From: Ooceraea biroi
Lineage: Eukaryota; Arthropoda; Insecta; Hymenoptera; Formicidae
Assembly (NCBI RefSeq): GCF_003672135.1
Contig: NC_039510.1
Coordinates: forward strand, 15,066,001 to 15,130,000
Length of the DNA: 64,000 nucleotides
Direction of reading: 5' to 3'
Shown here: positions 11,451 to 23,998 of the stretch, piece after piece
Layout: the number at the start of each line of letters is the position of its first letter
Position numbering within the stretch: position 1 is the first letter of the stretch
The notes under the pieces: model-generated
Seen by the model: the letters and a program-made list of their open reading frames with translations, nothing else
Told to the model about the DNA's origin: nothing
Databases searched by the model: none
Made by a program: the position numbers and the translations under genes

Positions 11451-14400
11451 TATACGAGTCATCTAATTTGTTCTACGTGTCTGCCATTCTTCTAGTGAAT
11501 ATTTTTTCATTTTATCCTTAAAATAGCGGTAACCTTGAAAACGATAATCACGTGATTCGTAATTACGTGATCGCTATTTTTAAGCACGGAAAGTTTGATT
11601 GTTATATAAAACACTGGAGTTAAACTTGATTTATGCTTTGCGATAGGTGATAAATCCTTGATATTTCATGCAAGATAATCGATAGCGACTGGCAAGAACG
11701 CGAGTCGCATTGTCGAATCGCACGATTGTTAACACGCGAATATCAAGCGCAGGTGGGGCGCTCGACATTTTCAGGATACGCCGCGAGAACACCTGGCAGA
11801 TATCGCTTGAGAAAGCAGCGCTCTTTGCTGAATGCGATCTAATGGATAGTTGCAATTCCTAAGGTGCAAATGGCATCGCGCACGCGTCATTCGCTTGGAA
11901 TACGCTTTTATTTATTAATATATGATCTAGTGAAAGCTAATTTAGAACAATTTAGATTTCATTCCTCATCTGAATACTTCATGTAGAATTTCTAGATAAA
12001 TATCACGATATACAACAGTGTCTTTTCTTGGCAGAAAAAGAAATGATCAAGTTCGATTTTCTAGAGTTTGTATACTACTGCAGAGTTGATAATTTTATGA
12101 TATCTAGTGAATATAAGGAAATATATTCAATATTTTGCATAAATTCATGACAGTTTTATATAAAGCACGTTAATTCTTCTGTTATATTACCGGCAAAGAC
12201 GTGAGAACGGAAGAGCGATATCTCAGAGAGATATCTCAGGAATCATGTTTTCATTAAGTAACTTAGCATTGCATATAAGATTCCATCTCGTAAATCATCT
12301 TCCCTAATGCAATAAAAATCTACTATTCTCATCACTGAAGTACTCGAGATTGCTTTTCTCCTATTATAAAGAAGTACTGTGTAAAACTGTGATATATCGA
12401 GTTTAATGATTAAACAAAAGAAGAAATAATCGAATAAAATTATTGATCATAACAAACATCCAAATGTTTATGTTAATGTCACCATCGGAATACGTTTGAC
12501 TTCTTCGAGCAACGAAGAGTTTTTCTTCAAGTAAAAAGAAAAGCGTGACCGGAATTAAGTCAACTGGAGGGACAATAAAATAGCACATAATTGAATAGCG
12601 CAATTAAATGACAAACTTGCGAACACTTTCTACACTTTCGGATACGATGGAAGATTGAATGGAGAAATCACGCGCGACGTCAGAAAACAAGAATGGAGGA
12701 ATTCCTGTGGGAACCGAAAAAAGCTGTTGTATCATTCCTTCCCGTCTGGAGTGGAGTTTCACCGTTTTGCACGGTTCAAGGAAAAGGTGAAAAGGCACGT
12801 ATACGTAAAATAAAACGAGAAAAGTGGAGCGGTTAGAGGAGGCATCATGATGCATCGCGCTAACAATGCGATCTCGCGCGCATCCCGCGACTGTGAGAGG
12901 ATTCTCATTATTACTTCGGATGCAATAGCATGGAAAACAAATGATTGTTAGTTAGTAAATCACAGGCATGGAAGGCGAAGAACAGGAGTCGTTTTATCAT
13001 TCAATGAAGGTGTGCGAACGCGCTCGCCTCGCAATGGTAAAACGCGAACGTTATGAGTTGACAGAATATTATTAGAATACTATTAGAAATGCCTGTTGAG
13101 AACTTCGGAAATTAATATCAAGATATATATGAATATAAATATTATTAAACAATTGTTGAATGATTATTGGAATCTTTGTAGAAATCAAAGTATGTACATC
13201 TTCCTCTCTTCCGTTCCATTTACCATCACACGCGCACACGAGGTATTTAAATTATCGCACACATATTATGGATAATTAAGAGATGCTTGATGTGAAAGGA
13301 TGCGAAATATTTCTTCATTAATGTAATTATTCTAGATATCTTCCGGCAATGAATATATAATATCTTATCGGTTTCGAGGGCGTGCCTTCACCTTTCCTCC
13401 AGCTCCATTGATTCCCGTATTACCCTGCTTCCCAAATGCTTAGTTTTGAAGTAGACCGCATCATTAAACGCACATTTGCCGCAAATTAATTTATGCGCAT
13501 ACTATACCACTGTATGCGTGCAATTAACTTTACGAAGCAATGCAGAACCTCATTAACTACACAAAGAAAAAAATGTAGTTTACAGAAGATTGTTAACATC
13601 TATGTATTCTCTTATAACATGGATATATATTTTTATAGATATTATCCTATGTTCCTTTATGATTTCACGTGAGAATTTGATTAGAAAAAACATATTTTGT
13701 CATTTCGACGAAGTCGGATAAATAGGTACACACGGAAAGAGATGGACAGACTCGATGATGAATGATAGAGATGGAGAGAAAGGAAGACAGAATACTTTCA
13801 CGTACCAATTACTAAATAGACTGGTACATCTTAGATACCGTTCTTTCCCATATTCGTCAATAGCCAAAGGACTGTGCCCGTCTGTGCATAAATACAAGCG
13901 TCTTTCGCGAATCAAGATGTAGCAATATATAATACATAAATTATTAAAAAGAGATAACATTTATCTCTCTCAAACTATTAAAGGACACATATTCTAAGCA
14001 GAAACAGAAATTGCCTACAAAAGATCTGTGCATAGTTTATATGATATGCACATATTTATAAATAAAAAATAACATTCAGATTTCATGTGATTAAGATGCT
14101 AATTTCCAAATGATATCAATGGTATTGTACAAAACTATACGTCGAGTCAATATTTCGAGAATCGCTTTTCACACGATGTCTCTCCAAGAAAATAAGCATA
14201 TACCGCAAATAAAATCTGCTCTGTTAAATTGTATGCAATGCGATCGTCCGGCAATCAAACGTTACACGGTGCGCGGTATCTGGAGCACGTAAATGAAAAT
14301 GAGCACGCAGGTCCATTCGTGCCTCAAGAATATAGAAATCGGTAATCAGTGACACGCGAGATGTCTCGTCGCGACACCAGGGTCTCGAGAGTTGCACCCG

Positions 14401-15135
14401 CATTGCGTAGCGAAACGTTTCCCGCTCGTAGGGGAAAATCGTGTCGCGCTGTTCTTTCATCCTGCTTGAGGGAACCCGCAGAATTTCTCGCGTCAATTCC
14501 GCAAGTTACAATAATCGCGTGACGCATTTCGATACCTGGCGGTACGCGTACCCGACGAATAATCCTCGCTTTTCCATCTCGTTTAGCCGGATGGATTTCT
14601 AACGTAACCGCGCGTCTCTTGTGCATTTTCCACGCATCGCGGAACTCGCACTCGCGCGAGCGAATGGCCGTTGCACCGCGTATACAGCATCGAAGGCCAA
14701 TGATTTCTGCTTAAGCCGCTTTGATTAGATTTACTCTGCTTATTGCATTAATATCACGATCTTCGACGCGTGCGACTGAACCTTACTCTATTTCCTACGT
14801 ATTCAGTGTTCCTCAGATGTCTATCATCACGTTTTAATTGCAGTAGTAACACGGCAGCAATTAAATAGTAATTGTGCGTCTCAAACGCATCAAACTGCGA
14901 GTAATGTGATTAGATCATAAATTTTCCTTTAGCAGCAAAACAAGATAACATACTTGCTCGGGACTTTTCTTTCCTGAATCGTTGAAAAGATAAATCTTAT
15001 TTTTACACGATCATCTGAGAATTTGCAAACTGCTTCCGGCCTCTCCGTTTTATTCGTCCGGCTCGCATTACATTATAATCTACAAAGAAATTTACAAGCG
15101 TGCAAATAATAGAAAAGTTGGAAAATTGCACTTAC
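11451..15135. other. non-coding, no gene recognised
   Basis: AT-rich, with a CpG-richer patch near 14220-14700. No exon with convincing splice sites was found. By position it would be intron downstream of the milton exon at 15136-15240. Confidence 0.4.
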
Positions 15136-15240
15136 GGAAGTAGTTAAGAGTCTCCCGGATTTGGTCCGGCGATAATTTCAAATCGGCGTCCTCTAACTTG
15201 AGCGCGGGTGCCGGGATAAACCAATCGGCGTTCTCGTATC
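15136..15240 (-). CDS. milt: milton/TRAK kinesin adaptor, exon encoding start of the HAP1_N region
   Basis: 105-nt exon with acceptor GTATTTGCAG and donor CTTCC|GTAAGTG, phase 1 in and out. With the split Gly codon it encodes GYENADWFIPAPAL, then a short acidic linker, then LSPDQIRETLNYF, the hallmark of milton/TRAK1/TRAK2 and HAP1. In the family this motif comes just before the long coiled coil that binds kinesin heavy chain; TRAK proteins link kinesin to Miro on mitochondria. The phase fits the exon at 18805-18909 exactly. The next expected segment (RVSQMTKTYNDIEAVTRLLEE in relatives) was not found between this exon and position 1. Confidence 0.85.
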
Positions 15241-16026
15241 CTGCAAATACACAAAAAAGATCTTTTGAGGTCCTTCACATCATCAACATGAATGCCTTAA
15301 CTGCGCTTCTGCAGTAATCTAGTTTACTCGTTTACTGAAACGGAGACTGCAAAAATGTGTTAAGCGCCTCGGTCCGTATATTACGATAGAACAGCAGCTA
15401 TATTCGCGGGGCAATGTATTACCGTGTTAATTAATGCGGTAATCGTATCCGTTCCGAAGACGAGTAACACAAACGCACGTTATAACTCGCGTGAAGCGAA
15501 GCCACGAGGCTAAATGTACTGTAGCTAATTGGTGGATACACGCGTGCTGCTCTAGGCGCGGTCACAACCCTGGAGGGGCGCACCTTTTAGAGCTTCGTTT
15601 TATTGACGGGACACGCGATACGTGGACCTCCATGGTTTCAAATTAGTAGCTAGTCATTTCTCATGCGTCGTATGTCGATGTTGATTAAACGTTCTCTTGA
15701 AAAACGCAGATGCACAACCCAAGCATGTTTTTCATACGCTCTCTTTATATTGTACTGTAAAATTCTCAGTGGATGAGAACCGCTGTCCTTTGGCGTTTCC
15801 GACAGCGGGCGAGCTCCGAAACAACCCCCGCGTTTGCGCGGATAAGCGATCGGAGTACGCGGAATGCTCCGATTTGGCGAATTGATCAGCTGATCAATAC
15901 GCGCATGGCAGAATCGATTAGTTAGATCCGTGTAACGATCGTGTTGGTGGTATTAGCGAGGTCGACGGAATAAAAGCTCGTACCGGAGCCAAGACGGGCT
16001 TTTTCGGCTGGAGTTAAGTCCAGCTG
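15241..16026. other. milton intron, no other gene recognised
   Basis: Intronic sequence with CpG-richer patches at about 15490-15610 and 15780-16020. No supported exon. Confidence 0.4.
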
Positions 16027-16277
16027 GTTATTCTGTGATTCTGCAGGCTGAACATTCCCTGCGTTCTCAGCGACGGAGTGGACCGCATCGACGAAACCTT
16101 TGATCGGCGTAATATTAACGTAATATTAATATAATATTAACGTTTAGTTGCGGTGCACACACAACGGATTTTATTGAGAACCGCAGTCCGCAGCCGCCGA
16201 TCAAAGATTTCGTCGATGCGGTCCACTCCGTCGCTGAGAACGCAGGGAATGTTCAGCCTGCAGAATCACAGAATAAC
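16027..16277. repeat. 83-bp near-perfect inverted repeat (hairpin)
   Basis: Arms 16027-16109 and 16195-16277 are inverted copies with a single mismatch, around an 85-nt spacer that contains repeated TAATATTAA. A transcript of either strand could form a long hairpin. There are no obvious target-site duplications or terminal transposon motifs, so it is listed as a repeat rather than a named element. Confidence 0.85.
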
Positions 16278-16341
16278 ATCCCGTGTGTACAGAATAACAT
16301 CAACACAAAGGCACATGAAGACTTAAACGTTATAAGAAATA

Positions 16342-16355
16342 CCCCCCCCCCCCCC
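16342..16355 (+). repeat. C14 homopolymer
   Basis: Run of 14 C between GAAATA and ATCAAGG, shortly before the transposon at 16483. Length is likely to vary among individuals and reads. Confidence 0.9.
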
Positions 16356-16482
16356 ATCAAGGTGATCTCTCCAAGACATCGTAATAATAAGGAAACCGTG
16401 GTGGAAGAGACCACTTACGTGACATATTTAATAAATATACAGCCAGTAAGGTTGACGAACAAGATCCTTTGTTTTATTTATA

Positions 16483-17243
16483 CAGGGTGTCCCGGGTTTT
16501 AACCGACAAACTGCGGGAGCATATTCTACTAGTGGAAATAAGAAAAAATTCTTATATCGAGTTTGCTTAGAAATGCTTTATTACAAAGTTATGAACCAAT
16601 ATTGAAAAGAAATATGAGATAAGTAACAACGGATTTTTTCACAAGAATAAAAATTATCTACGCAATGATTTAGTGACGCATTTCAAAATGTTGTCCTTGC
16701 ACATCGATACAAGCTAGACATCGACGTAGTACAGAATTTGTTACGGTACGACATTCCTGAAAATTTTGTTGCATCTCAGTAACTGAATTAGTAATTCGTT
16801 GCTTTAAATCTATCTGGTACTCTCCTGTTAGGAAATCTACGTTGATACTCTCGTACGGCAGCTCGTGCATTTCCGTCACGGAATCCGTACACGAAATGAA
16901 TATCGGTGTATTCCTCATTTGAAAACACTTTTGGCATTCTGATAGTAATTGCTAGTTGACACGACGATTGAAATCTAACAGCTACTGTTGTGAAAGTAAC
17001 AATCATACTGAATCGTTTCAACATAGTGAACATGAATACATGTGAATACACGTAACATAAACATCTTCGACCTTCCAAATTCTACACTATGTTCCGTCGT
17101 TACTTATCTCATATTTCTTTTCAATATTGATTTATAACTTTGTAATAAAGCGTTTCTAAGCAAACTCGATATAAGAATTTTTTCTTATTTCCACTAGTAG
17201 AATATGCTCCCGCAGTTTGTCAGTTAAAACCCGGGACACCCTG
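16483..17243 (-). mobile_element. DUF4817/mariner-like transposon, internally deleted copy 1
   Basis: 761 bp flanked by TA (16481-16482 and 17244-17245), the target duplication of IS630-Tc1-mariner elements. Terminal inverted repeats begin CAGGGTGTCCCGGG and extend about 150 bp inward with few changes. On the minus strand it keeps a leader shared with copy 2, an intact 49-codon segment with the N-terminal DUF4817-type helix-turn-helix (16788-16937), and in another frame the transposase C-terminal tail (from 16679). The catalytic DDE core is deleted, so the copy is non-autonomous. Confidence 0.85.
16788..16937 (-). pseudogene. transposase N-terminal fragment (DUF4817-type HTH)
   Basis: ATG to stop, 49 codons, containing FSNEEYTDIHFVYGF and NARAAVREYQRRFPNRRVP, typical of the N-terminal DNA-binding domain of ant DUF4817 transposases. 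The frame runs out at the deletion junction; the matching tail (LKQRITNSVTEMQQ) follows in a different frame. Confidence 0.7.
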
Positions 17244-17924
17244 TATATTTATTTCCACTGATGAAGAGAAGGAGGAGTTAACATTGCTATTGTTTAAATA
17301 ATAATATGTATAGCCTTCTCTATTTAGCGAAACCTGTCTTTCTAGCGCTGAAGCCATTTTATAATTTTTTAACCGATGCTCTTAATGAAACCCTTAATTT
17401 CAATACAAGGTTTCGTAAATCAACACTCGGGGAATATCGCAGGGTTATCGAAAAGGTTTCCTCGTTTAATTAGAACGAAGCATGAAATTTGAACGGACGC
17501 ATACGGGTTGCATCCTATCATACATTAAGGTTTTCCTTATCTATTTACACCTGCAGTATCGCATCACCCTGATCACATAAAGAAACGCATCATTGAATTG
17601 AGAACACAATTATCCACAAATCTATGTGTCGATGTTCCTCTATAGGAATTCCATTTGCGCAATATTCAAAACGATCGTACATTTCGATCCTCGATTTAAT
17701 CGACGTAACTCGATATAACTCACCGGTCATATTTATCTGAAACGCGATATAGATTCGTCGATCATTATCAGCATATCTACCAGATCTTGTTTTTCGTTGC
17801 TGTCAATAAATCATCGCGGAAAACAAATTCGATAACGCTCGAAATATACGAATTCATACAACATGATGCCTCGGAAGAATCCATTCTGCAACGCAGGAGG
17901 TTTCCTCGAGCGCCAACAGCTATA
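17244..17924. other. milton intron between two transposon copies
   Basis: About 680 bp of AT-rich sequence without a supported exon. Confidence 0.4.
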
Positions 17925-18705
17925 CGGGGTGTCCCGGGTTTTAACCGACAAACTGCGGGAGCATATTCTACTAGTGGAAATAAGAAAAAATTCTTATATC
18001 GAGTTTGCTTAGAAATGCTTTATTACAAAGTTATAAACCAATATTGAAAAGAAATATGAGACAAGTAACAACGGATTTTTTCACAAAAATAAAAATTATC
18101 TACGCAATGATTTAGTGACGCATTTCAAAATGTTGTCCTTGCACATCGATACAAGCTAGACATCGACGTAGTACAGAATTTGTTACGGTACGACATTCCT
18201 GAAAATGTTGTTGCATCTCAGTAACTGAATTAGTAATTCGTTGCTTTAAATCTTCAAGCGAGATTACTTCTGTACTGTAAACTTTATTTTTTAAAGTTGC
18301 CCATAAATAAAAATCAAGAGGCGTTAAATCGGGCGATCTTGGAGGCCAGAAAACCGGTCCTCCTCGACCAATCCACCTATGAGCGTAATGTTCGTCTAAC
18401 CAGTTTCTAACTTGTCTAGCATAGTGCGATGGACAACCGTCTAACTGTATCCAGCTGTTTTGGCGAAACTGCAGTGGCACATTTTCCATCAAAATTGGTA
18501 CATGTGAATACACATAACATAAACATCTTCGACCTTCCAAATTCTACACTATGTTCCGTCGTTACTTATCTGATATTTCTTTTCAATATTGGTTCATAAC
18601 TTTGTAATAAAGCATTTCTAAGCAAACTCGATATAAGAATTTTTTCTTATTTCCACTAGTAGAATATGCTCCCGCAGTTTGTCGGTTAAAACCCGGGACA
18701 CCCTG
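17925..18705 (-). mobile_element. DUF4817/mariner-like transposon, internally deleted copy 2
   Basis: 781 bp flanked by TA, with the same terminal inverted repeats as copy 1; the left end has CGGGG in place of CAGGG. It lies in the same orientation, 682 bp downstream of copy 1. It keeps the catalytic C-terminal part of the transposase (18112-18540) and lacks the N-terminal HTH, the reverse of copy 1. It is non-autonomous. Confidence 0.85.
18112..18540 (-). pseudogene. transposase C-terminal (DDE) fragment
   Basis: Open frame of about 142 codons without a proper ATG at its start. It contains WIQLDGCPSHYARQVRNWLD, holding the second catalytic Asp, followed by IGRGGP and WPPRSPDLTPLDFYLW with the third acidic position, then a C-terminal tail. 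The first 13 residues belong to the leader shared with copy 1 and are joined to the core by the internal deletion. The usual QDG-PAH form of the second motif is slightly changed here (LDGCPSH). Confidence 0.75.
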
Positions 18706-18804
18706 TATATTTCTTGTGCGTTGTTTGCACAAGATATTACATGTTCAATTCACGTTTTGCCTGACACTTTTCGCCGTAAGCGAAGGAAAGGAAGCCGAGT
18801 TTAC

Positions 18805-18909
18805 CTTGAAACTGCGTTAATGTGTCAGCTCGTAGACGGTATCTCGGAATTTGTTCCTCCAGCAGACTGATTATCTCGACTTCTGGCAACTCCTCTCCGC
18901 TGCACACCT
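18805..18909 (-). CDS. milt: milton/TRAK kinesin adaptor, exon with conserved N-terminal motif
   Basis: 105-nt exon with acceptor TTGATTGTTGCAG and donor TTTCAAG|GTAAAC, phase 1 in and out. It encodes a short acidic lead (VCSGEELPEVEI) and then LLEEQIPRYRLRADTLTQF, which is diagnostic of the milton/TRAK/HAP1 family. Joining it to 15136-15240 gives ...TLTQFQ-G-YENADWF as in relatives. Together these two exons make the conserved head of the protein, before its kinesin-binding coiled coil. Confidence 0.88.
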
Positions 18910-21900
18910 CTGCAACAATCAAGCAGCATCCACCATGGCGTTACTAAGTGCAGAGCCGTCATTATGCGCGCGTTATAAATCGCGCCGTTCCGCTTCAAGG
19001 CACGCGCATTACGCGAGACGCGATTATTTTCTCGCACGTGCTTGGATCACGTGCGATCAAATATACACACCGCGCGTATCTTCCCATTGTACTTAAGCTC
19101 TTTCGCATCAAAAACGGAAGAAATTACAATAATACGCGGCCCACCATCGACTTGGTCACTCTTTGTGCACGAGGATTGCGGTCGATGCTGACTGCATGAT
19201 TTAATAATAGCATTGTGACGCAATGTTTATGTCAGAATTGTCACGAGAAACACATGAAGGGAAAGAAACGTGATAAAATAGTCTTGCTATGGACGAAAAT
19301 TGAATTATGCCATTATAAAAATGGAAATGTGATAAAAATGGACTTGCTATGGACGAAAGTTGAATTCCAATTATAAAAATAGAAATATTGTAACAATATA
19401 TTTCGCATTTTGTTATCTCAACATGTAATGAATCTACCTACGACGTAAGATAAATAAATGTGCACGATCCGTATGACAAAAAATTGCTTGCGGTATGGCA
19501 GAAGATGGAATTTATTTCTTATTTACCTTGCATATATTAATTATTGATATTTACCTTACCTTGCATATATTATATTATTGATATTTTGTTTTTATGCAAT
19601 TTTTATTCCAACTTTAGATAATATGCTAAACATATAGATAATATGCAGTAATATGCTAAAAAGAGAGCGAAAGAGTGAGAAACAAAAAGAATGAGAGAAA
19701 AGTTTAAATGGTGATACTAATATAGTGCTTGGACTTCAGGCACGTGAACTGCATTTCATGGTACGAAAAATTAGGTGAGTTGCATTACCGTATATACTGT
19801 GACCGTATCGTGATACAGAGGAGATACCCGTACAGGGTATTTTAGTGAATTTTAAAGATAAATCTTTCAAAGACTAAAATGATAAAATGCCGTTACGTCG
19901 CAACTTCTACTATTTTCTTAATTTTCCGTTGTGTCAAGAAAGTCTCAAATATAAAATATTAATTGAAATCCATTTTCAAACAAACAAACAAACATTTCCT
20001 CTCCAATTTACGTTCTTCGAGTTTAATCTTGGAAATTATGGAATTTTCATGTATAATTATCTAGTATACCTGCATCAGATTAGATATTATCTCAAATATT
20101 CTTTAAAAGATGAAAACATCACAGTACGTAGTTGTTGATCGGTCAAAATTTATGACCATGAAGAAACCGCGCAAAATGATCTGCGCAATACAATGAAACT
20201 GCTTCTGGACTCATGTTGCCACGAAATACCAAATATTCAAATCAAGAGTCAACTAATTAATAGTAACCATTGTTACTGACCTGACGTTATATGCTTCTAC
20301 GAGATCCTCATAACTACCACGTAAAAAGTAAAGTGCATCGATCGAGAATAGTTGCGATGGTAAGGTGTGCTGCCGTCACGATATGAAAACGCGACGCAAT
20401 CCATGCAGAGCCGGCGCAGTGCTGCAACTACAGATGCTGCCTGCACCGGGAAGCGACACCAGTCTCGCTTTGCGTGAACTTTGTACTTGCGAGCGCGCAC
20501 TCGTGAGACTGAGATGACCCGCGCGAGATGATATCGCGCTGCATAAAGTTATCGTGGTTTAGCACATAATCGCATATGATGATGCATAGCCTAGATTAGT
20601 CTTACCCCGTGAAGAAGCTGATTGTTCGGAATGAATGCTAGGCCGCGCGCAATTTTCACAAAATTTTCCCAGATTTCATTAATAAAAAAAAGGAAACGGT
20701 TAAGCCTGCAGCCGGTTCCCAACGTCTCTGTTCAATTGAATCGCGGAAACCGGATCGTAGGACTTGTATGTGGCAGGATTATATACTGAAATCGTTACAC
20801 GCGCTAGAAAAATCATACAGCGTGACGAAGCAAAGGGTTAATGTTTTAAAAGACGCACAAATAGAATATTTTTGCGTTGTATGACTCGAATGGCGGACAA
20901 ACATCGAACTCGCGTGAACCGATAAAGCACTCCTCGTAATTAATGACTTGTCAGTTTCATAATTTTAATGTTTAGGATGTAAGGTGATAGATATTTAAAA
21001 AAATTCTATGTATTTTCAAGATATGAGTATTTTCAATTAAATTAATAAAATTTCTCGGGCAAACTTTGTGTAAAACATTCATATAGAAATAAGAAATTCT
21101 TAATAAATTAAAAGTATTGATTGCAACAAAATAATTTTACAAGGTATAATCTTGCTTGCAATTTATCTTTTTGTAAATGTTTTATAATTATCTGTACACA
21201 AAATGTCTGGGTTAATATTTCGATCATTTCATTAGAAAATCCAAAGTACAATCATTTTCTAAATTGACGAATAGTTATGTAAAAGCTTTTTCAATGTCAG
21301 TCTTTTTAACTTCTTTATCATGCAGAAGAACTTTGTCATGTGACATAAATAGCCTGGCCGCAGAGCACGTGCTGCCACGTATTGGCAATCACATGTAGCA
21401 AAAAGGTATCTCACCGACGTTTTACTACAGAAGATAATACGTTAGGTTGAAACTATATATATATAGGATATTTAATATAATTATCAACTGCAGATCATAT
21501 TGATAAGTTGCTTGTGAATAAAAAAAGAAATAAATGAAAAAAAGAGGAATTTATATACTTGATAAAGAGAAAAACATATATTGCAATTTTACCGCATTTC
21601 AGCAATTTTCACGTTATCAACAAATATCCGAACAGAATACAATATGCATGTAGTATGTTAAAAATATATATTGCATTTTATATAGCATTATACCTTGCAC
21701 AAGTGATTTCAAGTAGTAACTTGATTAAATATTAACAATTAACTTACATTGTAGCAACAATGTACAATGTAGTAAAAGTAGATTATCATTTAATAATACA
21801 GGCATAAATAGAAACTAATTATGCTTAAAAGATGACTGAAAATTGCTTAATTAGAATTTCATAGAAATTCCAAATATATAAATTCTATAATAAAAAAAAC

Positions 21901-21924
21901 GTCAATGAACAAATGTCCTACCAT
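18910..21924. other. milton intron, no supported exon
   Basis: CpG-richer DNA at 18.9-19.2 and 20.3-20.6 kb in an AT-rich background, plus one short tandem duplication listed separately. The open frames here lack splice signals or domain character. Confidence 0.4.
19270..19386 (+). repeat. 59-bp tandem duplication
   Basis: Two adjacent copies of a unit starting GTGATAAAA and containing CTTGCTATGGACGAAA, then TTGAATT and TATAAAAAT. They differ by a few substitutions. A local duplication with no coding role seen. Confidence 0.8.
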
Positions 21925-22115
21925 CTCGCCACTTGCTAAGGACAGTTTCGCGCCTCTCGAGAATCCCTTTGAGTCTCGCCGGGCCCTTGGGCCTTCCCGC
22001 CTCCCTTGTACCTAGGTACATAATCTGCCGGCAGTGTCCGGCAATGGCCGAACCTGTCGCCCTTGCACTTTCCTCATTAAGGCACCTGCCACACCGTCAA
22101 CAAACTCGAATTCAT
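21925..22115 (-). other. GC-rich exon-like island, identity unknown
   Basis: About 190 bp of clearly higher GC than its surroundings, within a milton intron. One minus-strand frame is open for about 64 codons and reads CGRCLNEESARATG, then GHCRQIM, then basic stretches ending ILERRETVLSKWRDG. A possible donor (GCGAGATG|GTAGGAC) follows. No good acceptor was found: a stop precedes the frame by one codon. It could be an alternative exon, a conserved regulatory island, or an old repeat; I do not recognise it. Confidence 0.25.
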
Positions 22116-23857
22116 CGTTTGTAAAAATTCAGAGAATTTGATTTAATCCCGAACATTGCGAATTACGTAAAGCCGAACTGGCAGCAATCGAGCGCATTGA
22201 CCATCAAGCGTTTTCACGTTTTATGCGAATGATCGTCTGGCCAAATTGAAAAGCGACGTGCCAAAAAGCTTGCATAATTAGCTCCCAAGACAATGACTCG
22301 AAGGGTCCATGATCCGAATAGATCGCTTAATAATTAATTCTGAAATTGTCTCACGTTTTGCAAGTATTGCGACGCACTTTGTCTCGCAAAACGTATAAAT
22401 AGAATAATTTCTTATAGAACGTTGAATGTGACTTGTACATAAATATAATAAAAGTTTTGCCTAATCTCACAAAGTATTTTGGAATAGTACTATTAACGTT
22501 AATTATTTTTAGCGTAACATGAAGCATAGCTTATATTTGAAATCGATACTGTTAATAAACAGGAACATATGACCCAACAATTCATCAAGTACGTTTACAA
22601 TGAATCATTAGTAAACGGTTCCATCTGGTATGAATTCTTTTATCTCAACAGCTGCGAAGAATTAAATTGTATAACCGGTCCGCGTACACCTTGCCGTTGC
22701 GCGGAATTAATAACGAAATCGATGGCGTAATCGATAGGATAGTCGCGCCGCGATTATATATGTTATACCCACTAATTCGCGTGAAACTGTGAACGGAACG
22801 CTCGTGTCTTTCCTATTTTTATTTCTAGTGATTACGCGGTAGATGAGACTCCTCGCGATCTATCATCGACGGCGATTCGTTCGAGAACTCGGAGAAACGT
22901 TCTTTTTGAGTCGCGAGTCACCGGACAACTCCGACGAACGAACGTCGCAACGGAGGAAAATAGCAGCGACCAGTATAGTTGGAGTTTAGCCAATTTCGAT
23001 TCCCACGATCGAGCCATTTATCGAATAAATCTAATTTAAAAAGTTGAACTTTTTCATCTGTACTTAAAGAAAAATATCAAGAATGTAAATGATGGTGAAA
23101 TCAACATGATAAATATATAAAATTTTAAGATTAACCATCCTACGTACGTGTCTCGTGATATTTAAATATTAAATTGAATGAGTAATAATTTACTCAGAGA
23201 AAAAGAGTTAGATCACAGATAGTTCTTGGAATGTAGGAACGATATTTCAGTTGCATTTCATAACGAGCAAGAAAACTAAAGATCGATCAGTTTAAATCTT
23301 CACTGACGTAGCCGTAGCTCCTGACGACAAGGTTGCTGGCAAACGGCACGAAGTAAACCAATCCAAAAAAACACGCGTACTATGTATACGTCTGCATTAT
23401 ATAATAGACGGGAATAAAGTGTCGTACGTCTGTGTAATGGAATCAATTTTAATTGTACATTCTATGAGCTTTTTCTAGCGTTGCTAGATGGCTACATCCT
23501 CGGTACAAAGTGCATTTAATAACGGTCAGCTAATTAAAAAATACACGATAATGGATGGAGATCGTTTTACATACTCGGATTTTCCCGAAAATGTACAAAG
23601 CGCGCTCTGATTTAAATTTTAGCGCATTACAAAATTAGCCCTTTGTAGGCCACTTATTTCGAGATCTGAGTAATCGTGCCCTCGATATTTTGGACGCGTA
23701 GCAAAATGATGGTGCCTGAGAAAGTTGTCTGAGGAACTTTACTGAACGTATTCAGTATCACAATGCATAATGGAAGGTACCAAACATCACAGATATTTGC
23801 AGATGTTTGCAATGGGGATAAGAAGAAGTACAGCAATTTTTCATTTCATTTTTAGCT
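22116..23857. other. milton intron, no gene recognised
   Basis: AT-rich sequence with a CpG-richer patch at about 22650-23010. No supported exon. Confidence 0.4.
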
Positions 23858-23867
23858 ATGATGATTA

Positions 23868-23904
<37 letters not shown>

Positions 23905-23998
23905 TACGATTATGATGCTGACGTCGACAAAAATGATGATGATGATGATGATGACTGGAACGATAACGATAATGATGATGACGATCATGATGATGAGA
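23858..23998 (+). repeat. GAT/GAC trinucleotide microsatellite
   Basis: About 140 bp of imperfect GAT repeats, interrupted by GAC, TAT and AAT triplets. One frame reads as poly-Asp and the reverse strand as poly-Ile; neither is flanked by coding signals. Confidence 0.85.
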
